A DNA stretch of 64,000 bases from Candidatus Poribacteria bacterium (GCA_022825665.1 JAJDWI010000080.1:16242-80241), one strand, 5' to 3'. Counted from the stretch's first letter, positions 8,906 to 19,040 are shown. Translations and numbers: made by a program. Notes: generated by a model from the sequence alone, not told the origin.

Positions 8906-11565
8906 ATTGAAACCCCTAACAATCCCCGCGTTAACTGGAAACCTGTGTTTCCCGCACCGTGTAAAATAGGTGTATATCTTCGCGAAGCTACCTCAGTAAT
9001 TAATGTTAACATCTCATCAACATCAACTGATGTCAGATCTAAATCCTTGCCATACTTTTCTATTGTCTTGGAATCAGTGGATGTCTGAATCAGTGGTACC
9101 ATTACATGCGATTGCAGTGGTGCTCCGACGATGTGTGCGAAGGCTAATTCTACACCTGTTGCTCCTAAACCCGTTAATGTCTCGGTTGGTTGATGTGTGG
9201 GATTCTCCATGATATGAAAACCCTTTTTTTCAACCTTTTGACCATACGCCAGGGTTGGCGAAGAAGCCAATGTTTCTGATAAAAATGTCGCATTTGAAGG
9301 CACAACAACAGTGCCACCTGTCTTGACAATAATCGTTATTGCATGCATGAGTGCATTGATAACAGATCCATTAACCTTACCGACTGAGGTTAATGCTATA
9401 CATAGATGTTCCAGACCTGCATCAACAACCTGAACATTTGACTGATTTACGAGTTCATCAGCAAACCACTGTTTTACTTTCTCAATAACTGAATCGATAC
9501 CACCATCCAACTGCACACTTGCCCATCCATAATCATCAGGCGAAATACCAATATTCTGCATTTCGTTCCGTATATGGTCATTGTGAGTCTTTTCACAACC
9601 GTGTTCAAGTAGTAATCCAATTGCTACTGTCGGATGTATTAGATGTCCAATCATGGTGCGAGTGTATATCTCTTCAGAACGTCCACCAGACACCCCACAG
9701 CCTTCTGTATGTGCAAGGGCAACAAAACGGGAAATACCTTGTGCTTTTCCGATGCCTTCATGGTTGCAACGATGTGCAATCATCTGTGCAATTTGACCCG
9801 AACATAAACTTGTTGGTAAGATGAGGGCGAGTTGATTGCTACGGCAACCATCTGCGGTCTGAAAAGCACGGAATGTGTATTCATTGAGAGTCTCGACTTC
9901 ATTATCTATTATTTGCACTGGGTCGCCTGACAAAACCTTTGATGTTTCAAGGAACGGTGTTAAATCGGTAGGACCTGTTTGTTTCCAATCACGCCACAAT
10001 GAAACTTGTGAGTGACCTGCTCTTTCACCTACAGACTGCACACCTGATGCGACATTGACTGTCTGATTAAGCATCTCTTCACCGAGTTGATGCATCGGTG
10101 TGCCGTCAAGGTATGCACCAGCATTCACATCCATATCCCTTTCAAGCAATTCGTAGCGACCGGTTGTTGTAACAATCTTTATTGTTGGAACAAATGGAAA
10201 ATTTGTAATAGATCCGTTTCCAGTGACAAAGAAGATCATATTTGATCCGGATGCGACCTGTCCAGCAATGCTCTCTAAATCGTTTCCTGGACTATCCATA
10301 AAATAGTATCCCGGTTTGTCCATCAATTCACTATATTTGATGACATAATCAAGACAGACTTCAGGATGTCGCTTCATTGCTGCACCGATAGATTTTATCG
10401 CGATATTATATAAACCACGGTAGTTATTCCCACCAGATGGATTTCCTTCTGCGGAATGACCGTGCCACCCAACGTGTTCCTTGAATGTTTCTATAGTGTT
10501 GAGGAATTTCTGTGCTGTTTGTAGGTCTTTGACGTTCTGAAGTAGATACTCCTCCGCCCCGATAAGTTCATCGGTTTCAGCGAGGTTTGCACATCCACCA
10601 TAACGGATAACTTCCTTTGCCACATAAGCTGCCAGCGGATTGCCGGATACTCCAGAAAAAGCATCTGAACCACCACACTGCAATGCTATTTTAAGATGTT
10701 CTAACGATTGTTCTGTTCGTGAGAAATTATTGACTGAGTCAAGCCATCCGTTGATTATCTCATACCCTTTCGTTAGGTTAGTATCAAAAGTACCTTGTAA
10801 ACGAAAGAAATGGTGTGTGACGTTATTAAGGTCATATCCTTCACGCACCATATATTCTTTGAGCAAATCATTTGTAACAGCTTCAGTGCCGTAGTCAACA
10901 AGTAGAATCGCACCGATATTTGGATGTACTGTAAATCCTGCTAATGTTCGAAGCAACAGGTCTATATTATTCGGTGTATTCTCCTCACCTCCTTCAGTAT
11001 GAGTTACTGAAACGATACCGTCGATATTTGAGTAATTACTTTCACATCCCAAACATTTTTCCGCAAGTCGTTTGGCAAAACCAGATGTTCTGGATGTTGT
11101 ACCCATCACAACAATGTAGTTTCGCGTACCTACCCCTCGCTTCCCATTGCGTTTAAATCCGTGAAAATATCGCTTATCATTGTGGCGTTCCACCTGTTTA
11201 CCCGTCTTAAATGATGTTTCATCCAAAAGATATGGTTCCATCTTGTCCAAAAAGTTAGGAGTATTCGGTAATGGAAAATCCAGATTACGTATTGACAAGG
11301 AATCTATCATCTTCTGATTACATACATAATTACCAGATGTGATAGATTGTGAAGCATAACCGAAAGGCAAACCCCATGATAATAGCGGTGTGCCTTCATC
11401 AATAGGTTGTATGGCAAATCGATGACCTTCCAACACTGTATGGGATAATGAAAACCTGTTTTCATTATGACGGATCTGTGTTCCTGCATCTAATCTCTGT
11501 GTAGCGATTGCTACGTTATCATCTTTTGAAGGTAACCGAGCAACATCTATGAAGTCATAAGTCAT
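8902..11565 (-). CDS. UxaA family hydrolase / altronate dehydratase-like, double-length (887 aa)
   Basis: N-terminal SAF-like region; GKRGVGTRNYIVVMGTTSRTSGFAKRLAE; ALQCGGSDAFSGVSGNP; GNPSGGNN; second HTEGCG motif in the C-terminal half. Confidence 0.85.
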   Translation of the reverse strand: MTYDFIDVARLPSKDDNVAIATQRLDAGTQIRHNENRFSLSHTVLEGHRFAIQPIDEGTPLLSWGLPFGYASQSITSGNYVCNQKMIDSLSIRNLDFPLPNTPNFLDKMEPYLLDETSFKTGKQVERHNDKRYFHGFKRNGKRGVGTRNYIVVMGTTSRTSGFAKRLAEKCLGCESNYSNIDGIVSVTHTEGGEENTPNNIDLLLRTLAGFTVHPNIGAILLVDYGTEAVTNDLLKEYMVREGYDLNNVTHHFFRLQGTFDTNLTKGYEIINGWLDSVNNFSRTEQSLEHLKIALQCGGSDAFSGVSGNPLAAYVAKEVIRYGGCANLAETDELIGAEEYLLQNVKDLQTAQKFLNTIETFKEHVGWHGHSAEGNPSGGNNYRGLYNIAIKSIGAAMKRHPEVCLDYVIKYSELMDKPGYYFMDSPGNDLESIAGQVASGSNMIFFVTGNGSITNFPFVPTIKIVTTTGRYELLERDMDVNAGAYLDGTPMHQLGEEMLNQTVNVASGVQSVGERAGHSQVSLWRDWKQTGPTDLTPFLETSKVLSGDPVQIIDNEVETLNEYTFRAFQTADGCRSNQLALILPTSLCSGQIAQMIAHRCNHEGIGKAQGISRFVALAHTEGCGVSGGRSEEIYTRTMIGHLIHPTVAIGLLLEHGCEKTHNDHIRNEMQNIGISPDDYGWASVQLDGGIDSVIEKVKQWFADELVNQSNVQVVDAGLEHLCIALTSVGKVNGSVINALMHAITIIVKTGGTVVVPSNATFLSETLASSPTLAYGQKVEKKGFHIMENPTHQPTETLTGLGATGVELAFAHIVGAPLQSHVMVPLIQTSTDSKTIEKYGKDLDLTSVDVDEMLTLITEVASRRYTPILHGAGNTGFQLTRGLLGVSM

Positions 11566-11587
11566 AGTTCTTCCTCACCAGTCTTGA

Positions 11588-12157
11588 TTAGCGACGATAG
11601 ATACTTACCTCAATTGCATCTTTTTTTACCCACGGCAAATTAATGTCAAACCAATGCGTTTCTGATTCATAGTGTGAGCGAACATGCTCAAGGTAATCTG
11701 CCATGGAATCAGCACCGATACCAACGTTATCTGCTAATACGGTTGCTGGATTTGTCAATTGGGATTCAATCGTTTGAAAACAGGGAAAATAGTTATCAAA
11801 GTTATTATCAAGCAGTAGAAAATCGACAGGATCTGTAATGCTTTTTAATACCTTCTGTGCGTCTCCAATACGAGAATCAACGAGATCATCAACACCGGCA
11901 CTTTTGAAATTTGTTCGTGCTTGTTCTGCTCTATTTGAGTCTATTTCTATAGTGATCAAACGTCCATGACCAATATCCTTTAAGACACGCAACATCCACA
12001 ATCCGGAATAGCCGATAGCCGTTCCGCATTCAACAATCAGAGAGGGTTTTGCTTTCTCTACACAATTAGCAACAAACTTCGCTTTTTCAGGTCCCAACAT
12101 CGGTATTCTTTCTTCTCTACACTGTTCCTCTACCTCTTTTAATACATCATCAAACAT
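11588..12157 (-). CDS. O-methyltransferase / class I SAM-dependent methyltransferase
   Basis: SLIVECGTAIGYSGLWMLRVL, GRLITIEIDSNRAEQARTNFKSAGV, DFLLLDNNFDNYF: O-methyltransferase family 3-like. Confidence 0.85.
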   Translation of the reverse strand: MFDDVLKEVEEQCREERIPMLGPEKAKFVANCVEKAKPSLIVECGTAIGYSGLWMLRVLKDIGHGRLITIEIDSNRAEQARTNFKSAGVDDLVDSRIGDAQKVLKSITDPVDFLLLDNNFDNYFPCFQTIESQLTNPATVLADNVGIGADSMADYLEHVRSHYESETHWFDINLPWVKKDAIEVSIYRR

Positions 12158-12377
12158 ATAATCCTCCTAAGTAAATAGAGTATTGCCATTGTATTGACAC
12201 TGATGAAATTGATATGGTAACATTTTTAGTACAAAATTGAAGTATATTGAAATAAGGTTATCATACACGAAATATAGATTAGGGTCAAGTTGTTGGGAAG
12301 TAGTAGAGTATGTAAAGTTTTTTGCATAGAGATACCACTGGAAATACACTTCCCAAGACCTCTAATCAACTATATAT

Positions 12378-12590
12378 GTGTCTATTTAGTGATTCTTGCT
12401 TATCCGAATTGCTTGTTGTCTGAACCAGGATTTTCAGGATAAGAGGATTGTATGCCAATGTTCCTTGGAAAAGGTAAGCATTCTTCCTTTGAAACGGGAT
12501 ATACACACGCTAACTCACAATCCTGTCAATCCTGTAATCCTGGTTCAGACAGAATATGTCGTAGGTGGCGTTGCGGGCTGGGAACCCCCC
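12378..12590. repeat. Copy of the gaaccaggattttcaggat palindromic repeat family (family D), truncated
   Basis: tctatttagtgattcttg...gaattgcttgttgtctgaaccaggattttcaggataagaggattgtatgcc...atcctgtaatcctggttcagac...tcgtaggt also found around 52400-52640 and 63793 to the window end. Confidence 0.75.
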
Positions 12591-12690
12591 CTCTATGATG
12601 TGTATTTCCTAAAATATTAAATTGGAAATAATTGAAACCGATTTTGCTGTTAGGTGTGTATTAGTTTGAAAGCATCTCCGGAGGTGCCTG

Positions 12691-13299
12691 ATGCCAGAAT
12701 TAGATGATGAATTAATGCAACGCTTTCAAAAAGGCGATGAGGAAGCATTTAACCTCATAGTACGCCGTCATCAGCAAGCACTTATCAATTTTATTGCAAG
12801 ATTTACTGGCGATAAGGACAATGCCGAAGACTTAGCACAAGAGACTTTCATACGAATGTTTAAAGCAGCTAACCGATATAAACCGGGACGTGCTCAGTTT
12901 AAGACTTGGATGTATTTTATTGCAAAGAACTTATGCAAGAATGAAATTCGTAATAGAGGACGGAGGGACCGCTATCGGGTTGATAATATAATAACTGAAG
13001 GTAATTCGAACAATAATAATGAGGATGAGATTGACCTTATTGCAAGTGCCCCCGCAGACATTGCATTGCAGCCTGAAGTTGCACTTGAACGTAAGGAACT
13101 CAACAATGTTATTCAAGATGCTATTGCAGAATTACCTGAACAATATCGATTTCCTCTAATCTTACGTGATATTCAAGGATTTAGTTATGACGAAATCAGT
13201 AAGATACTTGAACTGCGAAACGGGACCACAAAATCACGTATTAACAGAGCACGAGTAATGCTCAAGGATAAATTAAAACCGTATATGGAGATGTTATGA
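12691..13299 (+). CDS. RNA polymerase sigma factor, ECF subfamily
   Basis: DAEDLAQETFIRMFKAANRY (region 2), LPEQYRFPLILRDIQGFSYDEISKILELRNGTTKSRINRARVMLK (region 4). Confidence 0.93.
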   Translation: MPELDDELMQRFQKGDEEAFNLIVRRHQQALINFIARFTGDKDNAEDLAQETFIRMFKAANRYKPGRAQFKTWMYFIAKNLCKNEIRNRGRRDRYRVDNIITEGNSNNNNEDEIDLIASAPADIALQPEVALERKELNNVIQDAIAELPEQYRFPLILRDIQGFSYDEISKILELRNGTTKSRINRARVMLKDKLKPYMEML

Positions 13300-13847
13300 A
13301 CTGTCTACAGGTTGAAGAGAACTTCTCTGCACATTATGAAGATATGCTTGATTATGATTTGTTGCAACGTTTTGAGTCGCACTTATCGGAATGCGAAGCA
13401 TGTCAAGAAGAATATACGCAATTTAGAGAATCTGTCAAATCTTCACAACAATTACCTCAGGTTAACCCTTCATCTTTATTTATATCAAAATTACAACAAC
13501 GTTTATCGGAAGAACAGCACGAGAAGATAACATTTTGGCAGAGACTACAACATTTAATTAACACACCTAAATTGGCATTCGGTGTTGTAATGATACTGAT
13601 TTTAGCTACTGCTGGGACATACATATATCAAAACGATTTATTCAATTCTGATATTCAGTCCAATGATGGTGTTGATTACATTACTACATCTGGATCTCAG
13701 TCTCCTTTAGACAATAATGATATTTTACAACCTCGTGGTATAGATAGTGTTGATCCTTTAACAATTTTTTCATCACAGCCTATGCAAAAACACTATATTT
13801 TGAAGCAAGTTAGCTACACAACCGCATCCACAGCAGGTGGTTTATAA
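13296..13847 (+). CDS. Anti-sigma factor, zinc-finger (zf-HC2)-like with one TM segment
   Basis: Overlaps sigma gene by 4 bp; MNCLQVEENFSAHYEDML...LLQRFESHLSECEACQEEYTQF; TM FGVVMILILATAGTYIY. Confidence 0.82.
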   Translation: MNCLQVEENFSAHYEDMLDYDLLQRFESHLSECEACQEEYTQFRESVKSSQQLPQVNPSSLFISKLQQRLSEEQHEKITFWQRLQHLINTPKLAFGVVMILILATAGTYIYQNDLFNSDIQSNDGVDYITTSGSQSPLDNNDILQPRGIDSVDPLTIFSSQPMQKHYILKQVSYTTASTAGGL

Positions 13848-13899
13848 CAATTAGGATTGGAAACCGATGGAAATGATAATCACTTGAGAGGATAAATGC

Positions 13900-14970
13900 A
13901 TGCGTAATCAGATACTAATTAATACATTAGATTCCAACAAAATACACAATTATCTATATAAGGTTCTGGTTTTTTGCATCCTAATGCTTTTCGGTGCATC
14001 TATACCGAGTTATGCAAAAGACAACGTGCTACAACTACTTGAAAAAGAATTCAAGAAAGTAGTAAAGAATTCAAGTCCTGTTGTTGTCAAAGTCATAGCA
14101 ACAATAAAACCTTCCTCCCAATTGCCGACCAACATTCGCAGCAAAATTATACCTCAGCAAAGTATTAGTTCAGGAATTATTTTTGACAAGGATGGACATA
14201 TTGTTACGACAACGTTTGATATGCCTCCATCTAACATAGAAATCATTTACAACACAAGAAAACGTATCCCAGCGAAAATCATAGGCATGGACGATTTGAC
14301 TGACCTTGTTGTCCTTAAGTCTGAACAGAAATTACCACTTCAAGTTAAAAGCGGTGATACTAATAAGATTGATACAGGTTCATGGGTTATCACCGTAGGA
14401 AATTCACGTGGTCAAAAACCGATTATCTCATTCGGAATTGTGAGTGGCAGGGAATATTTACCTGATCGTCCTTGCAGTGATTTGATTAAAATCAATGCCC
14501 CAATATCCCCAGGAAACAGCGGCGGTGCAGTTGTAAATACCTCTGGAGAGGTAATAGGAATGATTCTGGGGACACTGACAGAACCCAATATACAGAATCC
14601 ATTTTCTATACAACTACCACAGCAAATAATGAATAGACCAGAGATTATATTTGCTGTGCCGATAGAGACAGTAAAATCCGTTGCTACAGAAATAATTAAA
14701 CATGGCAAGATGCCGCGCGGATGGCTCGGAGTGAATATTCATTCAAATGAGTTAGGTGTGTTTGTTACACGCGTCACAGAGGATAGTCCTGCTCATTTAA
14801 GTGGAATTATACCAAAGGATATTATCCTTGAATTTAATGACACACCTGTGAAGCATTATTCTCAACTATTGAGATGTGTTGGCATAACTCCTCCGCATAC
14901 TGAAATCAAGCTTAAAATCCAAAGAAACGGTGAGGATAAATACTATACCATAAAACTGGGTGAACGGTAG
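13900..14970 (+). CDS. HtrA/DegP-like S1C trypsin-PDZ protein (catalytic His apparently missing)
   Basis: SSGIIFDKDGHIVTTTFDM, TDLVVLKSE, INAPISPGNSGGAVVN, PDZ domain GWLGVNI...VTEDSPAHLSGI. Confidence 0.88.
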   Translation: MRNQILINTLDSNKIHNYLYKVLVFCILMLFGASIPSYAKDNVLQLLEKEFKKVVKNSSPVVVKVIATIKPSSQLPTNIRSKIIPQQSISSGIIFDKDGHIVTTTFDMPPSNIEIIYNTRKRIPAKIIGMDDLTDLVVLKSEQKLPLQVKSGDTNKIDTGSWVITVGNSRGQKPIISFGIVSGREYLPDRPCSDLIKINAPISPGNSGGAVVNTSGEVIGMILGTLTEPNIQNPFSIQLPQQIMNRPEIIFAVPIETVKSVATEIIKHGKMPRGWLGVNIHSNELGVFVTRVTEDSPAHLSGIIPKDIILEFNDTPVKHYSQLLRCVGITPPHTEIKLKIQRNGEDKYYTIKLGER

Positions 14971-14983
14971 TTTTAATGTAATA

Positions 14984-16063
14984 TTATTTCAGCCTGTTAA
15001 ACTCATTGAGATAGGCACTGACAATATCCTTATTCTGCTTGATTATCAACAAATTCTCACTATTGTTAATCTCAGCGTTTCGTGAGAAGTTGTAAGAACC
15101 TGTAATGACTGTCTCCTCATCAATTATAATCACCTTGTGATGCATGGTGCCTGAAGTTTCATCTATTTTGACATCCATTCCTATTTCTTTCATCGGTTTA
15201 TATTCGGAATATTTTGAAATCTGTTTTTCTTCAAATACACCTTCCACAGTAATTCCAGAGTTAAAGCAATCTCTCATCGCATTACCCAGGTTATCGTGCG
15301 TAAAAGAAAATGCCATGAAATAAATGGATTTTTCTGCTGAATTGATCTCATTTAATAATGGGGAAATCGTATCATTTTCAGGTGAGAAATAGGTAGAAAT
15401 CAGTGTTCCATCACTCAATGTTACCTGTGGATATGGATTATGTGGATTAGCGGACTTTCCAAACTCCCTTGATTCAAACATCTCTCGAAATTCTTGTGTG
15501 AAATTAGCTGCCAATGCTTCAGAATCAATCCAGACGACGTTATTGTCGTTTTTATACGAGCCGTTGTAAGTAGTATTATACGAACCTGTCCAGACATAAC
15601 GTCCATCAATAACAAAAAATTTGTGGTGCATAAGACCATCATTGTCTCCATCATCACGAACAGAGATACCCTCCCTAAGTAAACGTTGAATATCATCTTC
15701 TTCTGCATACTTATTTTCTGTAATGACTTGTACTTTTACCCCTCTATTGTGTGCATCAATTAGTGCATTTGCAACCGGTTTTGATTTAAGTTGATGTAAA
15801 GCAGCATCAATTCTCTTGGTTGCCATAGCCAGTTTTAGGACGAGTATCTGTTCTAATGAACTATCACTATTAGTACCGTTGACTTTGCTGAAATATACCT
15901 CTAATCCACCCTGATGTGGGATTACTTGTTGCTTGGTATAATAATGTCTGATAACAAGACCGATTGACACAGCTAAAAGCAATATGAGAAAAAACGGAAT
16001 GAACTTTGCGTTTCTGCTCTTCGGTTTTGTCTCAGGTGCATTATTCATGTCTATATTCTCCAT
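14984..16063 (-). CDS. Phospholipase D-like domain protein (two HKD motifs, N-terminal TM anchor)
   Basis: MHHKFFVIDGRYVWTGSYN and MHHKVIIIDEETVITGSYNFSRNAEINNSEN. Confidence 0.9.
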   Translation of the reverse strand: MENIDMNNAPETKPKSRNAKFIPFFLILLLAVSIGLVIRHYYTKQQVIPHQGGLEVYFSKVNGTNSDSSLEQILVLKLAMATKRIDAALHQLKSKPVANALIDAHNRGVKVQVITENKYAEEDDIQRLLREGISVRDDGDNDGLMHHKFFVIDGRYVWTGSYNTTYNGSYKNDNNVVWIDSEALAANFTQEFREMFESREFGKSANPHNPYPQVTLSDGTLISTYFSPENDTISPLLNEINSAEKSIYFMAFSFTHDNLGNAMRDCFNSGITVEGVFEEKQISKYSEYKPMKEIGMDVKIDETSGTMHHKVIIIDEETVITGSYNFSRNAEINNSENLLIIKQNKDIVSAYLNEFNRLK

Positions 16064-16078
16064 TATAGTAGGTATCCA

Positions 16079-16969
16079 TTAGACACCCCACCTTTTGCGT
16101 GAGTCTTCTAACGACTCAATCTTGGCATCTTTCTTTTTCCACGCGTAGTGTCCCTTTGGATTTTCACCTATCCATCGTTCATCTATCGCTTCTGATGCAA
16201 GTTGATAGCGAGTGTCCGCAGTAATACGGATTTTATTAGATGTGTTGACGAGAGAGGCATGCATGAGAAACATACTGAATATGATTACGTCACCTGGTGA
16301 AAAGGTCGTGGTTGCCCAATGCCCTCCAAATTTCTCAATGATTTCAATAGGATCATCACTGAAATGCCCTTGAATAAGGTCGCGGTCTACATCTGATTGT
16401 CCATAGGTTTCACGCACTTTATCAAAGCAGTTTGATCCGAGACAGAAAACAATCGGACCCATATCCAAAGAAACCTCCCCAAATGGAGTCCAGCAAGAAT
16501 ATAAGTCTTGCGTGCCTCTACCCATAAAAACAATATCGTAATGGATAGGAGAACCGGAACCTGGACCGGCAGTACGTAGCCATTTGAAATCAAAGGTACG
16601 TGCCTCACCACCAAGAAAATGTTCAAAAAAGGTCATTATCGGTTCACCTTCAACAACAGTTTTAAACTCTGGCAATTGTGTCAATTCTATATTACCCATT
16701 GAACCTGTTGATGTGGGATCTGGAAAATCTGGATTAAATATACCGTCCATCAGAGGCGTATTTGGTGCGATCATCCCTTTTGATTCCAGTTTTTGTAGAA
16801 TCTTTTGTCTCGCTGATAGTACTGTGTTCTTGTCATGTAACCCACGAATTAATAGGTAACCGTCTTCAGAAATTCTTTCATGTAATGCTTGTGGGTTATC
16901 TAAAATGTCGTTACTTTCACGTAAATCTGTGGTGACATCAACTTCCTGATGTATGAAAGGGAGCTTCAT
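16079..16969 (-). CDS. Phytanoyl-CoA dioxygenase (PhyH) family protein
   Basis: EDGYLLIRGLHDKNTV, HYDIVFMG, FSPGDVIIFSMFLMHASLVN. Confidence 0.8.
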   Translation of the reverse strand: MKLPFIHQEVDVTTDLRESNDILDNPQALHERISEDGYLLIRGLHDKNTVLSARQKILQKLESKGMIAPNTPLMDGIFNPDFPDPTSTGSMGNIELTQLPEFKTVVEGEPIMTFFEHFLGGEARTFDFKWLRTAGPGSGSPIHYDIVFMGRGTQDLYSCWTPFGEVSLDMGPIVFCLGSNCFDKVRETYGQSDVDRDLIQGHFSDDPIEIIEKFGGHWATTTFSPGDVIIFSMFLMHASLVNTSNKIRITADTRYQLASEAIDERWIGENPKGHYAWKKKDAKIESLEDSRKRWGV

Positions 16970-16970
16970 C

Positions 16971-19040
16971 TTAGTTCCTCACTTCAGATGGCGGAGTTTC
17001 TTTCAACCATGCATAGTTAAACCGATAATGTTGTTTGCTGCTGATAAGGTGAATTATTCCGTTTTTACCTTGGCAAACAGCAAGATAACCACCCGGTTCA
17101 GCACTATTCAAACCCATTATGAAAGGGTGTCCATCCATCGTCTCAATTTCTCGGTCAGGACCATCATCTGTAATGAGACGGATATTAGACCACGATTCAC
17201 CGTCATCATAAGAGAGTGCCCCGAAGAGTCCTATAACCTGCCGTTCATTTCCAGATTCGTCCATAAGCGGCATCGTCTCAGGTGTCTTGCGACTACCTGT
17301 AAACGAGGCAAGAAAAATGGGTCCTTCTTGAAGTCTTAAAAATACACACCTTTGTCCACCAGAAACAACAGGAAACGGACTTGCACTGTAATGCCATGTT
17401 TTACCACTATCGTTAGAAACACTTTTTGGCATGCGACCGTCAATCGTATCCCCACGACCATACGCCATCAACCGTCCATCAGACAGTTCCACAACCGCTG
17501 CATGTATCCCTGCAATCCATCCTCCGCTTTTACCCGCTGCAAAATCAGGAATCGGTTGTCCTGCTCCAGGATCGTACCACGTTTCACCATCATCATTGCT
17601 CAACCAGATCGCTGTGCCACCGTTACCACCACTTACAGCATCGCAAGCAAGTAGAATTGAACCGTCCTGTCTACGGAAAACCGATGCGATTGGCATGTGA
17701 CGGAGTTGGTGCTCTGGAGAGATAAAACGGGGTTTTGACCATGTTGCTCCGTTGTCATCCGAATAACGCAGGACCAGTGCTAAAGGACCCCATGTTGCTG
17801 CTGCTGACAATCCGTTGAAATGATAAATACGTCCGTTCTCATTACGCCATAGACTTGTAGCATGATTGTTTCTATCAGGCGGTCCCCAGAAGGGTTCTGC
17901 AGGATCCCATTCAGTCTGACCGAATCGTAATCGACTTGCAGCAACAGTTAATTCACGTCCTCGCTCTGTTACGCACGAATACCATGCTGAGAACATATCA
18001 CCATTCGGACATTCAACAATCGCTGGGACATGGTTATGTCTTGAAAATAGTGGACCATTTGAACCCTCTGGTATTCGGACAAACGGGATCGGTTTAGCAA
18101 AATATGCTGATTCTGGTGCGTGTGCTGTTTTAGAATCCTGATTAACATTCTGTCCCCATAAGGCTACCTTCGTAGATGGTAATGACAAAGATGTCTCTGG
18201 CATTTCACCACACACCACACGGAAACCGATATACCAATGTTTATCTTCTGGTACTGCTCCCATCCGATTCGCGGAACGCAGATAACATAGTAATGTAGAA
18301 TGGCTGCCTCCGCGCGTTACACGATACAAACCATTTTCTCGTCCACAAGGATCTGTCTGTGGTTGTGGTTCATAAGGTCCATACCAATCTTGGCACCACT
18401 CCTCAACATTGCCATGCATGTCGTATAGACCCCATGCATTTGGTTGTGTTTTACCGACATGTAGTGGGACAATCTCTTCTTCTCTACGACTCCGTCCCGC
18501 ATCTGGGTACCAACTTTCTCCTACGTTCTTTTGAAACTCCTCTGGCAATGTATCACCAGTATAGTAATGGGTTGTGGTGCCTGCTCTGCATGCATATTCC
18601 CATTCTGCTTCGGTTGGCAGACGATATGGTAAACCTTCCTTATCAGTCAACCACTTGCAGAAATTAGTTGCATCGTGCCAATCTACAAAGACAACTGCTT
18701 CATCATCGTCCTGTGAGAACCCTACTTTACCACGTAGTTCATTATGTGATGATTGAAATTGCTCATATTGTACGTTTGTTACTTGATATATGCCGATGTA
18801 ATACGGATTGCTAAGTGTTACCTGATGAATTGGTTGTTCATCCCAATCTCCATCTTGTAGGTATTCTCTGCCACCGGTTAATTCTTCGGGAAGATTAGCG
18901 TTTGCGGAACCCATCATAAATGTGCCGGGTTCAATTCTTACGAACTGCATTCCAATAGAATTTGTAAATGTCTTCTCTTTAATTATCTGTTTTTGCATAG
19001 TGTTCTCAATTCGGTAACTTGATTTCAATTTGTTTATCAA
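16971..19040 (-). CDS. SUMF1/FGE-sulfatase domain fused to sialidase-like (BNR/Asp-box) domain
   Basis: SIGMQFVRIEPGTFMMGS...YRLPTEAEWEYACRAGTTT...NAWGLYDMHGNVEEWCQDWY; four Asp boxes: SDDNGATW, SNDDGETW, SNDSGKTW, SYDDGESW. Confidence 0.9.
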   Translation of the reverse strand: MINKLKSSYRIENTMQKQIIKEKTFTNSIGMQFVRIEPGTFMMGSANANLPEELTGGREYLQDGDWDEQPIHQVTLSNPYYIGIYQVTNVQYEQFQSSHNELRGKVGFSQDDDEAVVFVDWHDATNFCKWLTDKEGLPYRLPTEAEWEYACRAGTTTHYYTGDTLPEEFQKNVGESWYPDAGRSRREEEIVPLHVGKTQPNAWGLYDMHGNVEEWCQDWYGPYEPQPQTDPCGRENGLYRVTRGGSHSTLLCYLRSANRMGAVPEDKHWYIGFRVVCGEMPETSLSLPSTKVALWGQNVNQDSKTAHAPESAYFAKPIPFVRIPEGSNGPLFSRHNHVPAIVECPNGDMFSAWYSCVTERGRELTVAASRLRFGQTEWDPAEPFWGPPDRNNHATSLWRNENGRIYHFNGLSAAATWGPLALVLRYSDDNGATWSKPRFISPEHQLRHMPIASVFRRQDGSILLACDAVSGGNGGTAIWLSNDDGETWYDPGAGQPIPDFAAGKSGGWIAGIHAAVVELSDGRLMAYGRGDTIDGRMPKSVSNDSGKTWHYSASPFPVVSGGQRCVFLRLQEGPIFLASFTGSRKTPETMPLMDESGNERQVIGLFGALSYDDGESWSNIRLITDDGPDREIETMDGHPFIMGLNSAEPGGYLAVCQGKNGIIHLISSKQHYRFNYAWLKETPPSEVRN

